A DNA stretch of 36,956 nt, from assembly GCA_028873075.1 (NCBI GenBank), contig JAGWND010000006.1, positions 1-36,956 of the forward strand, given 5' to 3'. Origin of the DNA: Bacteroidota bacterium (lineage in GTDB: Bacteria > Bacteroidota > Ignavibacteria > UBA10030 > UBA8401). The notes under the pieces were generated by a model. That model saw only the letters and a list, made by a program, of their open reading frames with translations. It searched no databases and was not told the origin of the DNA. The position numbers and the translations under genes were made by a program. Below are positions 16,498 to 23,971 of this stretch, piece by piece. Each line of letters begins with the position of its first letter. Within the stretch, counting starts at the first letter, position 1.

Positions 16498-17319
16498 ATG
16501 CCGAATATCTCTCACGCGAGAAAGCTGCGGTTGAAGAAACGAATAGTATTTGCTGCATTCTTATTTCCATTGCTGATCACAGCTGGGAGAGCGGAGAACG
16601 GGCGGCGGCACACAAACGTGCCGCCGTCCCCTCTGTCTAAGTACAGTTTTCACCCGACACCATCGCTCCGCCCGGTTCTCCCTCGCGTCGTTTCCCACGG
16701 TTTATCTTCCGAGAAAACAATCGCGTTGACATTCGATGCTTGCTCAACGCATGCGCCGAGCCGTTATGATGAGCGCATCACCGAGGTGCTGGTGAAAACG
16801 CATACCCCCGCGACAATTTTCCTCGGCGGAAAATGGATGGAAGACGAGCCGGCACAAACAAAATATCTCTCCGCTCTTCCGTTCATTGAATTGGAAAACC
16901 ATACCTTTTACCATCCCCACCTTACAAAAATTTCAAACGAACAAATCAGGGAAGAACTGCGCCGAACGCAAGAGGCAATGTACACGCTGATCGGGCGTCA
17001 ACCGACGCTCTTCCGTCCGCCGTACGGAGAATATGACAAGCGCGTCGAAACAATTGCCGCAGCGCTCGGTTTGACGACGGTAGAATACAGTCTCGCTTCC
17101 GGCGATCCCGATCCGCATTTTTCAAAAGAGGTGCTCATCAAGTATGTTACAACGATGGCACGAAACGGCTCCATCATTGTCATGCATATTAACGGCAGGG
17201 GCTGGCATACAGCCGAAGCGCTTCCGGAAATTATTGCACGCTTGCGGGCGCGGGGATTCACGTTTGTCACTGTGAAGGATTTGATTCATAGCGAAGAGAA
17301 GACCGCGCATCGGAAATAA
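16498..17319 (+). CDS. Exported polysaccharide deacetylase (NodB domain)
   Basis: This is a carbohydrate esterase family 4-type deacetylase, likely acting on peptidoglycan or another N-acetylated glycan. The 273-residue product has a positively charged N-terminus and a hydrophobic signal segment (about 16-30). The NodB motifs follow: TFDAC (78-82, catalytic D80), H135 and H139 (NHTFYHP), RPPYG (173-177) and VMH (H230). The second aspartate of the usual TFDD, a metal ligand, is alanine, as in the TFDAC subgroup. The ATG at 16498 is preferred; an in-frame TTG at 16468 is possible. It follows degP by 43 bp and may share its transcript. Confidence 0.87.
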   Translation: MPNISHARKLRLKKRIVFAAFLFPLLITAGRAENGRRHTNVPPSPLSKYSFHPTPSLRPVLPRVVSHGLSSEKTIALTFDACSTHAPSRYDERITEVLVKTHTPATIFLGGKWMEDEPAQTKYLSALPFIELENHTFYHPHLTKISNEQIREELRRTQEAMYTLIGRQPTLFRPPYGEYDKRVETIAAALGLTTVEYSLASGDPDPHFSKEVLIKYVTTMARNGSIIVMHINGRGWHTAEALPEIIARLRARGFTFVTVKDLIHSEEKTAHRK

Positions 17320-17327
17320 CTGTGTTT

Positions 17328-17367
17328 GTCTGACCTCTGACTTCCGGCCTCTGACTCCTGTTTTTTT
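17328..17367 (+). repeat. CTCTGAC heptad array ending in a T-run
   Basis: Consecutive 7-mers GTCTGAC (17328), CTCTGAC (17335), TTCCGGC (17342) and CTCTGAC (17349) fill the gap after the deacetylase gene and end in CCTG plus seven T residues. The period is 7 bp, as in the other arrays of this window, but the word differs. Confidence 0.7.
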
Positions 17368-17403
17368 CTGGCAAACGAATTTTTTTCTCCGCATATTATA
17401 GCC

Positions 17404-18240
17404 GTGAATTATCTTGAACTAACAGCGATCATCGGCGGCGGCGCGTTCATTGCCGGATTGTTAGGCGCGTTGACCGGACTTGGCGGCGGCGTGGTCATTG
17501 TTCCGCTCCTCGCGCTTGCGCTCGGGGTTGATATCCGGTACGCCATCGGTGCGTCGCTCATCGCCGTCATCGCAACATCGTCCGGCGCGGCAGCGGCGTA
17601 CGTGAAGGAAGGCTACTCGAACATCCGCATCGGCATGTTCCTCGAAATCGCAACGACGCTTGGCGCTCTCGGCGGCGCATTTCTTGCCGGAATTCTTTCT
17701 ACAAAAATCATCGCAGTGATCTTCGGTATTGTGCTGATCTACTCTTCATATCTTTCAAGCAAGCCAAAGGAAAATCATTCGGACAACATTCAGTCCGATC
17801 CGCTCGCCGTTCGTTTGCGGATGAGCAGTTCCTATCCAACATCAAATGGAATGAAAGAGTACACAGTTCACAATGTCGGTACGGGATTCGGATTGATGGG
17901 ACTTGCCGGTGTTCTTTCCGGTTTGTTAGGTATCGGCTCCGGCGCAGTGAAAGTGTTGGCGATGGATCATGCGATGCGTCTGCCGTTCAAAGTTTCGACC
18001 ACGACAAGTAATTTCATGATCGGCGTAACGGCGGCAGCGAGCGCCGGCGTGTATCTCAATCGCGGCTACATTGATCCGGGACTTGCCATGCCTGTGATGT
18101 TAGGCGTTCTTGCCGGCTCACTGTTCGGCGCGCGCGTGCTGATGATTGCACGCGTAAAAGCCTTGCGCATTGTTTTCGGAATTGTGATTCTTGCGATGGG
18201 AATTGAAATGATCTACAACGGGCTGGCGGGAAAGATTTGA
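17404..18240 (+). CDS. TSUP (TauE/SafE)-family membrane transporter
   Basis: TSUP proteins move small anions, often sulfur compounds or organosulfonates, across the inner membrane. The 278-residue product shows the duplicated TSUP layout: GALTGLGGGVVIVPLL near residues 22-37 and the matching GVLSGLLGIGSGAVKV near 174-189. About eight hydrophobic segments are visible, with a polar central loop at about 121-155. Translation starts at GTG 17404. The next gene encodes a DUF1634 membrane protein one base later. TSUP-DUF1634 pairing is a recurrent arrangement, so the two likely form one transport unit of unknown substrate. Confidence 0.88.
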   Translation: MNYLELTAIIGGGAFIAGLLGALTGLGGGVVIVPLLALALGVDIRYAIGASLIAVIATSSGAAAAYVKEGYSNIRIGMFLEIATTLGALGGAFLAGILSTKIIAVIFGIVLIYSSYLSSKPKENHSDNIQSDPLAVRLRMSSSYPTSNGMKEYTVHNVGTGFGLMGLAGVLSGLLGIGSGAVKVLAMDHAMRLPFKVSTTTSNFMIGVTAAASAGVYLNRGYIDPGLAMPVMLGVLAGSLFGARVLMIARVKALRIVFGIVILAMGIEMIYNGLAGKI

Positions 18241-18241
18241 G

Positions 18242-18676
18242 ATGAAACTATTCAGCCAGCTAAACACACCAAACACACGAAAAATTTCTGCCAGCGAATC
18301 CTCGAAATGGACCGATCAGCGCGTTGAAGTCATCATCGGAAATTTGCTGAGATTGGGAGTCATCATCGCCGCGGCGGTTGCATTTTTGGGCGGCATATTT
18401 TTTCTTTTCACCCACGGTGTTGAAAGACCCGATTACCGCTTCTTCAACGGCGAGCCTTCACCCTTGCGCAGCATAGGCGGAGTGATTTCCGAAGTGTTTT
18501 CTCTGCACAGCAAAGGAGTGATTCAGTTAGGATTGTTGCTGCTGATTCTCACACCCATCGCTCGCGTTGCCTTTTCTATCTTCGCTTTTCTTGAAGAAAA
18601 GGATCACCTCTACGTCGTCGTCACGTTGATTGTACTGATGTTTTTGCTTTTCAGTCTTTCGGGGGGAAAACTGTAA
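18242..18676 (+). CDS. DUF1634 membrane protein
   Basis: The 144-residue protein has three hydrophobic segments (about 36-57, 95-112 and 122-140), a cytoplasmic-looking N-terminus and the RVEVIIGNLLRLGV segment typical of DUF1634. It begins one base after the TSUP stop and should be co-translated with it. The function is unknown. It is commonly encoded beside TSUP permeases and may be an accessory subunit. Confidence 0.8.
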   Translation: MKLFSQLNTPNTRKISASESSKWTDQRVEVIIGNLLRLGVIIAAAVAFLGGIFFLFTHGVERPDYRFFNGEPSPLRSIGGVISEVFSLHSKGVIQLGLLLLILTPIARVAFSIFAFLEEKDHLYVVVTLIVLMFLLFSLSGGKL

Positions 18677-18696
18677 AAAAGTACCTCAGAACTCAC

Positions 18697-18793
18697 ATTG
18701 AGAATTGAACGTTAGGCATTGAATATTGAAAATCCCTTTCACCCGAGCAGTTCGGGATGTTCAACGTTCAACTCTCAATTCTCAACGCCCAAC
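18697..18793. repeat. Inverted heptad-repeat arms around a CCCGA/TCGGG hairpin
   Basis: Arm 1 (18697-18733) carries ATTGAGA/ATTGAAC-type words and arm 2 (18757-18793) the complementary orientation: AACGTTC, AACTCTC, AATTCTC, AACGCCC. Both have a strict 7-bp period. Between them CCCGA (18742-18746) and TCGGG (18752-18756) form a small hairpin. The layout matches the element at 14.8 kb. The rest of the gap (18794-18900) holds only the start region of the next gene. Confidence 0.8.
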
Positions 18794-18900
18794 CGAAACT
18801 TTTCCCCTACCAACAACGTAACACTTCGTGGTTAATTCTCAATTGTGTTTTTCTCCGCTGTAAAGTCGAATGAACATGAAACGAAACAAGGAGATTGCGT

Positions 18901-19446
18901 ATGAAACAAAAAATCACACAGTTTCTGTGTATTTCTTTGATGGCGGCAGTTTTCAGTGAAGCGTTTCCTCAGACAAAGTGTATATGGTTTGACAAATCAG
19001 AGAACGGGACAACAACCCAGAAGATCGGTGTTTCAGTACAGCTCGTTAAATTGCTTGCCCGACCCGGAGCAGATTTCAGCATGGGCGGTGTGAAGCTGAC
19101 GTACGATTCTCTTCTAACGGTCTACAAGAACGGAGCGGAAATCTGGATCAACGACAGCACCGGGGGCAGGACGAAGATCTACGGCGGGAAATTCAGTGAG
19201 AAGATGAATGAACGAACAGAACGACACAACCATCTCATTATTGAAAGCACGGACAGCGGGCAAGCAATGAAGAGTACTAAAATTAGAGTCGAATCAGTGG
19301 AGGCGGTGGGCGTTTTACTTGCAATGATCGGCTCGAAAAATTTCGAAGAAGATACAGACAGAATTGAGGCGATGCTTGAGCGAGGCGGCATTCTTTACAT
19401 CCACGACTTCAAGAAGAATTCGCGCCTGTGGCTCTATGTGAACTGA
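18901..19446 (+). CDS. Hypothetical exported protein
   Basis: No family is recognised. The 181-residue product has a clear signal peptide (MKQKITQF, then a hydrophobic core to about residue 22, then an FPQT cleavage region). The mature part is small, polar and beta-rich, with one cysteine early on (TKCIWF). The ATG at 18901 is set by AAGGAGA just upstream; an in-frame TTG at 18895 is less likely. It stands alone between a repeat element and a convergent gene pair. Confidence 0.7.
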   Translation: MKQKITQFLCISLMAAVFSEAFPQTKCIWFDKSENGTTTQKIGVSVQLVKLLARPGADFSMGGVKLTYDSLLTVYKNGAEIWINDSTGGRTKIYGGKFSEKMNERTERHNHLIIESTDSGQAMKSTKIRVESVEAVGVLLAMIGSKNFEEDTDRIEAMLERGGILYIHDFKKNSRLWLYVN

Positions 19447-19464
19447 AAAAAAAGCATCCACCCA

Positions 19465-19992
19465 TTAGGCGGAGACCATCTTTTTCAAACCCTTCATCAT
19501 TTCTCTGCTTCGCACTTTCAACGCTGGCCCCATGTGCGGAAGCATCTGCTCGATTATTGCAAGCAGTTCATTCTTCAACTCTGGTTCGCGCCGCACGATT
19601 TTTTGAAGAATTGTCATCGCGTATGCCTTCACAGCAATGGGGCTTGCTGGAATTGAAAGCAAATCAAAGCACAGCGTTGTAACGGCGCCTAACAACTTTA
19701 CGGGAATTTCCGTACGCAAAACAATGCGAAGCACGTTCCGAGGAACGGCATCGTGGACCCCACGCTCTTTCGTTTTCTCAATCATTCTTTTGAGCCACGG
19801 CTTGATAAGCTCCGGATGCAGTTCCGCGCAGTGGCTGATAATCCATGCCGCGCGCTGCGTTACGCGGTATTCGCCGCGGAGAAATAATTCCATCAACTGC
19901 GTAAAGCGTTTCTTATCGCTCCCGATCCACCGCACAATCTTCTGCACATGCGATTTGGAATGGTCGCCAAGGATTTCGGTTTTGAGGTTCAT
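19465..19992 (-). CDS. Hypothetical HEAT/ARM-like repeat protein
   Basis: The 175-residue protein is entirely helical by composition, with repeated amphipathic helix pairs (for example RAAWIISHCAELHPELIKPWL and AYAMTILQKIVRREPELKNEL). This resembles HEAT or ARM repeats. No catalytic motif or signal is visible. Its ATG overlaps the stop of the upstream membrane-protein gene by 4 nt (ATGA), so the two are translationally coupled. The function is unknown; a protein-binding role is an inference from the fold type. Confidence 0.7.
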   Translation of the reverse strand: MNLKTEILGDHSKSHVQKIVRWIGSDKKRFTQLMELFLRGEYRVTQRAAWIISHCAELHPELIKPWLKRMIEKTKERGVHDAVPRNVLRIVLRTEIPVKLLGAVTTLCFDLLSIPASPIAVKAYAMTILQKIVRREPELKNELLAIIEQMLPHMGPALKVRSREMMKGLKKMVSA

Positions 19993-20441
19993 TGTTTCGC
20001 GCTCTGCGCCGCTTCTTTGAGTGATCGAATTTCAAAATCTTGCCGGCAATTTTTCCATTCCTGATAGCCGAGAAAAGCCAGTACAGAAAAAGCGATGAGA
20101 ACGGTAAGAAGAAGCACGCCAAGCGAATCTGTTGTCACAGGGAGCCTGCCGGCAAAGGGCAGGAAGATGAACAGCACCACAATCACACCTCTCGCCAGCA
20201 CATATCGGGTGACGATGAAATTCCATTTCCCTTGATCGGCGTACTTCTCCCATTGTGCAAGATGTCGCTTATGACTGTGGCTCTCAAACCATTGCCAGAG
20301 ACCGATGAGAACGATCACTCCAAAGAAGAAGCCAATTCTTTTAAAAACAACAGTAAGATCAGTTCCAGTGCCTACCACACTGACCGTCAGACCGATAAGG
20401 AAACCTGCTGTTAAGTAACCGAACGCTAAAGATCTGTTCAT
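19989..20441 (-). CDS. Hypothetical small membrane protein
   Basis: This 150-residue protein has about four predicted membrane segments (about 8-26, 33-49, 84-100 and 108-123). There is a charged loop between the second and third (HSHKRHLAQWEKYADQGKW) and a polar C-terminal tail. No family is recognised. GGAGG lies just upstream of its ATG at 20441. It is the first gene of a coupled pair with the HEAT-like gene. Confidence 0.7.
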   Translation of the reverse strand: MNRSLAFGYLTAGFLIGLTVSVVGTGTDLTVVFKRIGFFFGVIVLIGLWQWFESHSHKRHLAQWEKYADQGKWNFIVTRYVLARGVIVVLFIFLPFAGRLPVTTDSLGVLLLTVLIAFSVLAFLGYQEWKNCRQDFEIRSLKEAAQSAKQ

Positions 20442-20453
20442 GGTTTGCCTCCT

Positions 20454-20540
20454 TCATGAATCGTACGCCAAAAGGGCCGCGTGCAAAGACTGAATAACAG
20501 CCTGCACTAATAGTTCAATAAATTTTCGATCTTCTGCCCT
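20454..20540 (-). pseudogene. Fragment resembling the C-terminus of the CMD-family gene
   Basis: Directly after the aldolase stop, in the same frame, lies a short open stretch ending QAVIQSLHAALLAYDS-stop. The intact gene at 22.6 kb ends QVVIQSLPAALSAYDS-stop. At DNA level the last 51 bp match at about 40 of 51 positions. The upstream two thirds of the gene are absent, so this looks like a duplicated or recombined 3' remnant. Confidence 0.6.
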
Positions 20541-21431
20541 TTAATCAAGCAGTCCTGCTTTCCTGAGAGTTATTTTCAATTCTTTACCTTCTTTTTCCTC
20601 GAGCGGCGCAAGCGGACTTCGCGGTTCCCCGCCAAAGTAGCCGAGCATATCCATCGCCGCTTTCAGACCCGCAACACCGTATTTCGACGTTATGGCTTTG
20701 TTTACTGGGATCAATTTTTTTTGTAGGGCAGATGCTTCGGCGTGTTTGCCTTCACCGATGAGCCTCTGCAATTCCACGCATTCATTCGGCGCGATGTTGG
20801 CGAGCGCAAGGATTCCACCGGCGGCTCCCGCGGCGAGTCCGGGATATAATACGGACGCGGTTCCCACAAGAACGGAAAAATTTTCGGGGACGCTTGCGAT
20901 AATTTCGGCAGTGTGTGCCGTATTCTCCGAACTGTTTTTCAGTCCGATAATATTTTCGTGCTCAGCCAGTACTGCGACCGCATCCGCTTCGATAGTAACG
21001 CCCGTGAATTTCGGAACATTGTACATGATGAGCGGAACACGGACGGAACCGGCTACTTCGGTAAAATATCTGACAAACGCGGCGCTTTTCATTTGCTCTT
21101 TGTAAAATGACGGGGTGAGAACTAGAACAGCGTCTGCACCGCGGTCAGCGGCATCGTTGGAAAGTGCAATTGTCTCTTTAATCGAGTCGGAGCCTGTTCC
21201 GGCAATGAGAAGCTTGCCGCTGCTGAGAGCGTTCGTTGCCGCCTCGACGAGCTTCAGTTTTTCCCCGCGCGTCAGGAAAACGCTTTCGCCGTTCGACCCC
21301 ATCACAACATATCCGCGCAATCCGGTGGTGTTCCATTTTGCAATATTCTGCGCTAGCGCATCATACGCCACCGCACCGTTCCGGAACGGCGTCGTTACCG
21401 GCGGCAAAATGCCGTTGACTCTCTGTTTCAT
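20541..21431 (-). CDS. DapA-family aldolase, probably 4-hydroxy-2-oxoglutarate aldolase-like
   Basis: This is a class I aldolase of the DapA/NAL superfamily that forms a Schiff base. The 296-residue protein has the substrate loop GSNGE (45-49), catalytic Y137 (YNVPKFTG) and the Schiff-base lysine K165 (IGLKNSS). True dihydrodipicolinate synthases usually read GTTGE and KEA. GSNGE followed by FLT, LLIAGTG and a C-terminal MDMLGYFGGEPRSPL resemble mitochondrial-type 4-hydroxy-2-oxoglutarate aldolase, which splits HOG into pyruvate and glyoxylate. The ATG at 21431 has AAGGTGA about six bases upstream. An overlapping GTG at 21440 would give a 4-nt overlap with the proline dehydrogenase stop. The partner gene supports imino-acid catabolism. 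Confidence 0.85.
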   Translation of the reverse strand: MKQRVNGILPPVTTPFRNGAVAYDALAQNIAKWNTTGLRGYVVMGSNGESVFLTRGEKLKLVEAATNALSSGKLLIAGTGSDSIKETIALSNDAADRGADAVLVLTPSFYKEQMKSAAFVRYFTEVAGSVRVPLIMYNVPKFTGVTIEADAVAVLAEHENIIGLKNSSENTAHTAEIIASVPENFSVLVGTASVLYPGLAAGAAGGILALANIAPNECVELQRLIGEGKHAEASALQKKLIPVNKAITSKYGVAGLKAAMDMLGYFGGEPRSPLAPLEEKEGKELKITLRKAGLLD

Positions 21432-21436
21432 ACATC

Positions 21437-22366
21437 TCACCTTACAAAAATATTTTTCAGAACGAATCCGGCATTGGCGGGCCGTTCAGCAAGGCGACGG
21501 ACATACCATTTATACCACGCGTGCCCGTAACTTATCAAGACCCGCACGGTGTGCCCTTCCTGAGCTAAACGAAGCTGCTCGTTCCGTTTGATTCCGTACA
21601 GCATCTGAATCTCAACCTTCTTTTTCGGAAGCCCGATTCTGTCCGCCTCTTCGATAATGCGCCGATGAAGCTTCGTGTCGTGTGTGCCGAATGCGGCCCG
21701 CGTGCCGTTTTCCTTTATGCCTTTCAGCAGCAGCATGGAAAGCTCTTCGTAATTGCGATCCACCGTCGCCTTTTCGGGAAACGCTGTTTCTTTCGGCTCG
21801 TTGTATGCCCCTTTCACCAGCCGGACCATTGGAGAAACGTCTAAAAGTTTTTCTACGTCTTGCTTTGTGCGGCGGAGATACGATTGTAAACAAATCCCGG
21901 TGTTGGAAAATTCTTTTTTTACTTTTCTGTACAGTTCAAGTGTCGCATCAACATAGTGCGAACGCTCCATATCAATCCAGACAACATTGCGGAGCCGGCG
22001 GGCTTTTTCTGCGAGCGCTTTCATGTTTTCATACGCATGGTCCGGGGAGAGGTCTAAACCGAGCTGGGTCAGCTTCACGGAGATTTCTATATCTAATTTT
22101 TCGGCGGCGATTTTTTCAAGAAGCATGAGGTAGTGGTCTCTCACCCGCGCCGCTTCGTTCAAGTCGTTGATACTCTCGCCGAGATACGTAAAGACAGTCG
22201 GAATTTCATGGCTCTGAAAAGTTCTTGCCGCGCTCATTGCTTCTTCTAAATTTTCGCCGGGCATGAAGCGTGTGAGGGCTCTTCGAACAAATTTGTACTT
22301 CGGAACATGCTGGAGAAGGTACGGATTTTCCGACGCCCATAATAGCGTGTTTCGCGCAAGTCCCAT
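21437..22366 (-). CDS. putB: Proline dehydrogenase (PutB-type, monofunctional)
   Basis: This FAD enzyme oxidises proline, or hydroxyproline in some members, to the pyrroline-5-carboxylate product. The 309-residue barrel is the usual monofunctional length. Diagnostic motifs are RLVKGAY (182-188), GTHD (227-230), EIQMLYGI (252-259) and YVRRLAERPAN (288-298), the substrate-binding arginine pair being R290-R291. AAAGGAA precedes the ATG at 22366. No pyrroline-5-carboxylate dehydrogenase is adjacent. The tightly linked aldolase downstream points to hydroxyproline as a possible substrate. The gene symbol follows the monofunctional class. Confidence 0.93.
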   Translation of the reverse strand: MGLARNTLLWASENPYLLQHVPKYKFVRRALTRFMPGENLEEAMSAARTFQSHEIPTVFTYLGESINDLNEAARVRDHYLMLLEKIAAEKLDIEISVKLTQLGLDLSPDHAYENMKALAEKARRLRNVVWIDMERSHYVDATLELYRKVKKEFSNTGICLQSYLRRTKQDVEKLLDVSPMVRLVKGAYNEPKETAFPEKATVDRNYEELSMLLLKGIKENGTRAAFGTHDTKLHRRIIEEADRIGLPKKKVEIQMLYGIKRNEQLRLAQEGHTVRVLISYGHAWYKWYVRRLAERPANAGFVLKNIFVR

Positions 22367-22467
22367 CGGTAAATTCCTTTCGAGTTTGATGTACTTTTCA
22401 ATGACTGATGTTACGAGTCATTTCTTTTTTTAATGGGAATTACATTATTTGCCAAATGAAACTGTAG

Positions 22468-22523
22468 GCACGGACGCGGATCCGTGCAATAATTTCTAAC
22501 TGGAACGGTCTCGCGACCGTTCC
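22468..22523. repeat. Two related REP-like palindromes
   Basis: GCACGGA-CGCGGA-TCCGTGC (22468-22487) and GGAACGGTC-TCGC-GACCGTTCC (22502-22523) are two hairpins of the same design, G-x-ACGG with its complement, separated by 14 bp. They lie between the CMD-family gene and the proline dehydrogenase start. The second has a perfect 9-bp stem. They are likely dispersed palindromic repeats or a terminator of the upstream gene. Confidence 0.65.
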
Positions 22524-22572
22524 TGCACTGCATTTGCGTAACGTGAGCGAGCGTGTTGTTGTTCATCCGCTC

Positions 22573-22890
22573 TCACGAGTCGTACGCCGAAAGTGCCGCC
22601 GGCAGCGACTGGATAACGACCTGCCCTGCCGCGGGCAACCCGATTAAAATTGCGCTGATGATTTCTTCGCGCGTCGCTCCCGCTTGTTTCGCCGACTGCG
22701 CGTGAAACGGAACGCCGCTTTCCATTCTCATCGCCGCCAAGACGGCAAGATACGCAAGCTCTTCGGCTTTCTTATCCAACGCGCTTGCCTTATCAAGTCC
22801 CTGCACCGCCGACATCCATGCCTGTGAATGCTTCGGCGCTTGATCGAGAAAAGTTTGAAACGCGCTGCTCACTGTTGGCTGATTGCTCAT
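22573..22890 (-). CDS. Carboxymuconolactone decarboxylase (AhpD-like) family protein without cysteines
   Basis: The 105-residue protein has the all-helical CMD signature around residues 45-75 (AYLAVLAAMRMESGVPFHAQ, then AGATREEI). AhpD-type members use a CxxC pair in this segment. Here the protein contains no cysteine at all; the positions are occupied by other residues, while the histidine (PFHAQ) remains. It therefore should not have thiol peroxidase-reductase activity, and its role is unknown. The ATG at 22890 is preferred, with AAAGGGAAAATT just before it; an in-frame start at 22989 would add unconserved residues. A fragment of a second copy lies at 20.5 kb. Confidence 0.82.
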   Translation of the reverse strand: MSNQPTVSSAFQTFLDQAPKHSQAWMSAVQGLDKASALDKKAEELAYLAVLAAMRMESGVPFHAQSAKQAGATREEIISAILIGLPAAGQVVIQSLPAALSAYDS

Positions 22891-22996
22891 AATTTTCCCT
22901 TTGAAGTTGTTTTGTTGAAGAAAGTTTCGTTTTCGTCTCTTCCCCACCTTCACCGCTGTAACTCTGTTTATTTCTCCCTCGACAATCAAGACTCTC

Positions 22997-23971
22997 TCAT
23001 CCTCTCGGGTGGAACTTCCTGTGTTCCGCTTTCACAAACTCACGGTCAATGTGCGTGTAGATTTGCGTTGTGGAAATATCGGCGTGGCCCAACATTTCCT
23101 GCACGGCGCGCAGGTCGGCGCCTCCTTCCAGCAAATGCGTCGCAAACGAGTGACGGAACGTGTGCGGGTGAACGCTTTTGTTAATTCTTGCCGCCCTCGC
23201 GTACTCCGCAAGAATATTCCACACCGTCATGCGCGTCAGCGGTTTGCCGCGCGCGCTGAGAAACAACGCATCGCCTGTAGTTTTGTCCAGCTGTACGGGA
23301 TGCCGCACTGCGGCATTTCGCGCGAGCAGCGTTCTCACTTCACGCCGGTAGCGCTCAATCGCTTTCAGCGCCGGAATGCCGATCGGCACGATCCGTTCTT
23401 TCGATCCTTTGCCGAAGACGCGGACAATCTGCTCGTCGGCAAACAGGGAAGATTGTTTGAGGTCAACAAGCTCGCTCACGCGGACACCGGTGGCATAGAG
23501 CGTTTCGAGCACCGCTTTGTCGCGCAGCCAGATCGGAATTTTTGTGCGGCGCCCGACCTGTTTCTGCACTCGTTCAGGTGCGTCGAGAATTGCGGCAACC
23601 TCTTCAATGCTCAGTACATCGGGAAGGTGCTTGCCGGTTTTCGGAAGCTCGATGTTCTCCGTCGGATCGCTGCCGGCGATTTTTTCCCCGAGAAGAAATT
23701 TGTGCAGGCTCTTTACAGCGGAAAGGTTCCGTGCGATGCTGCGGGGAGAAAGCCCAAACTCCCGGAGAAGATGGAGAAACGCTGCAACATCCACATCGCG
23801 CGCAGTGGAGGTAGAAGCAACATGGCGGGATTCTAAAAATGAAACGTAGCGTGAAATGTCGCGGCGGTAGGCTTCAATGGAATTTTCCGCCAAGCTCTTC
23901 TCAAGCTGAAGGAAGCGGAAAAATTTGCCGACTTCGACTGTTGTGGAAGGGTTCAAGGGTTCAGGATTCAA
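22997..23971 (-). CDS. xerD: Tyrosine recombinase XerC/XerD
   Basis: Xer recombinases resolve chromosome dimers at dif. The 324-residue protein has an N-terminal SAM-like core-binding domain (about 12-100) and a catalytic domain with R164 (TGVRVSEL), K188 (GKGSKER), H270 and R273 (HPHTFRHSFATH), H296 (LGH) and Y305 (IYTH). It is about 25 residues longer than typical XerD, partly because of an insert near 214-232. The start is a TTG at 23971, or another TTG at 23956; both are inside a heptad repeat array that encodes the first residues (NPEPLNP). No mobile-element context is seen, so a housekeeping role is likely. Confidence 0.9.
   Translation of the reverse strand: MNPEPLNPSTTVEVGKFFRFLQLEKSLAENSIEAYRRDISRYVSFLESRHVASTSTARDVDVAAFLHLLREFGLSPRSIARNLSAVKSLHKFLLGEKIAGSDPTENIELPKTGKHLPDVLSIEEVAAILDAPERVQKQVGRRTKIPIWLRDKAVLETLYATGVRVSELVDLKQSSLFADEQIVRVFGKGSKERIVPIGIPALKAIERYRREVRTLLARNAAVRHPVQLDKTTGDALFLSARGKPLTRMTVWNILAEYARAARINKSVHPHTFRHSFATHLLEGGADLRAVQEMLGHADISTTQIYTHIDREFVKAEHRKFHPRG

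Noticed and set aside
23009-23836. Long plus-strand frame of 275 codons
   Set aside because: It lies wholly antisense to xerD, whose catalytic residues are all present on the other strand.
22997-23971. xerD as an integrase of a mobile element
   Set aside because: No attachment-site repeats, cargo or excisionase are nearby, and the motif set and context fit a housekeeping Xer recombinase.
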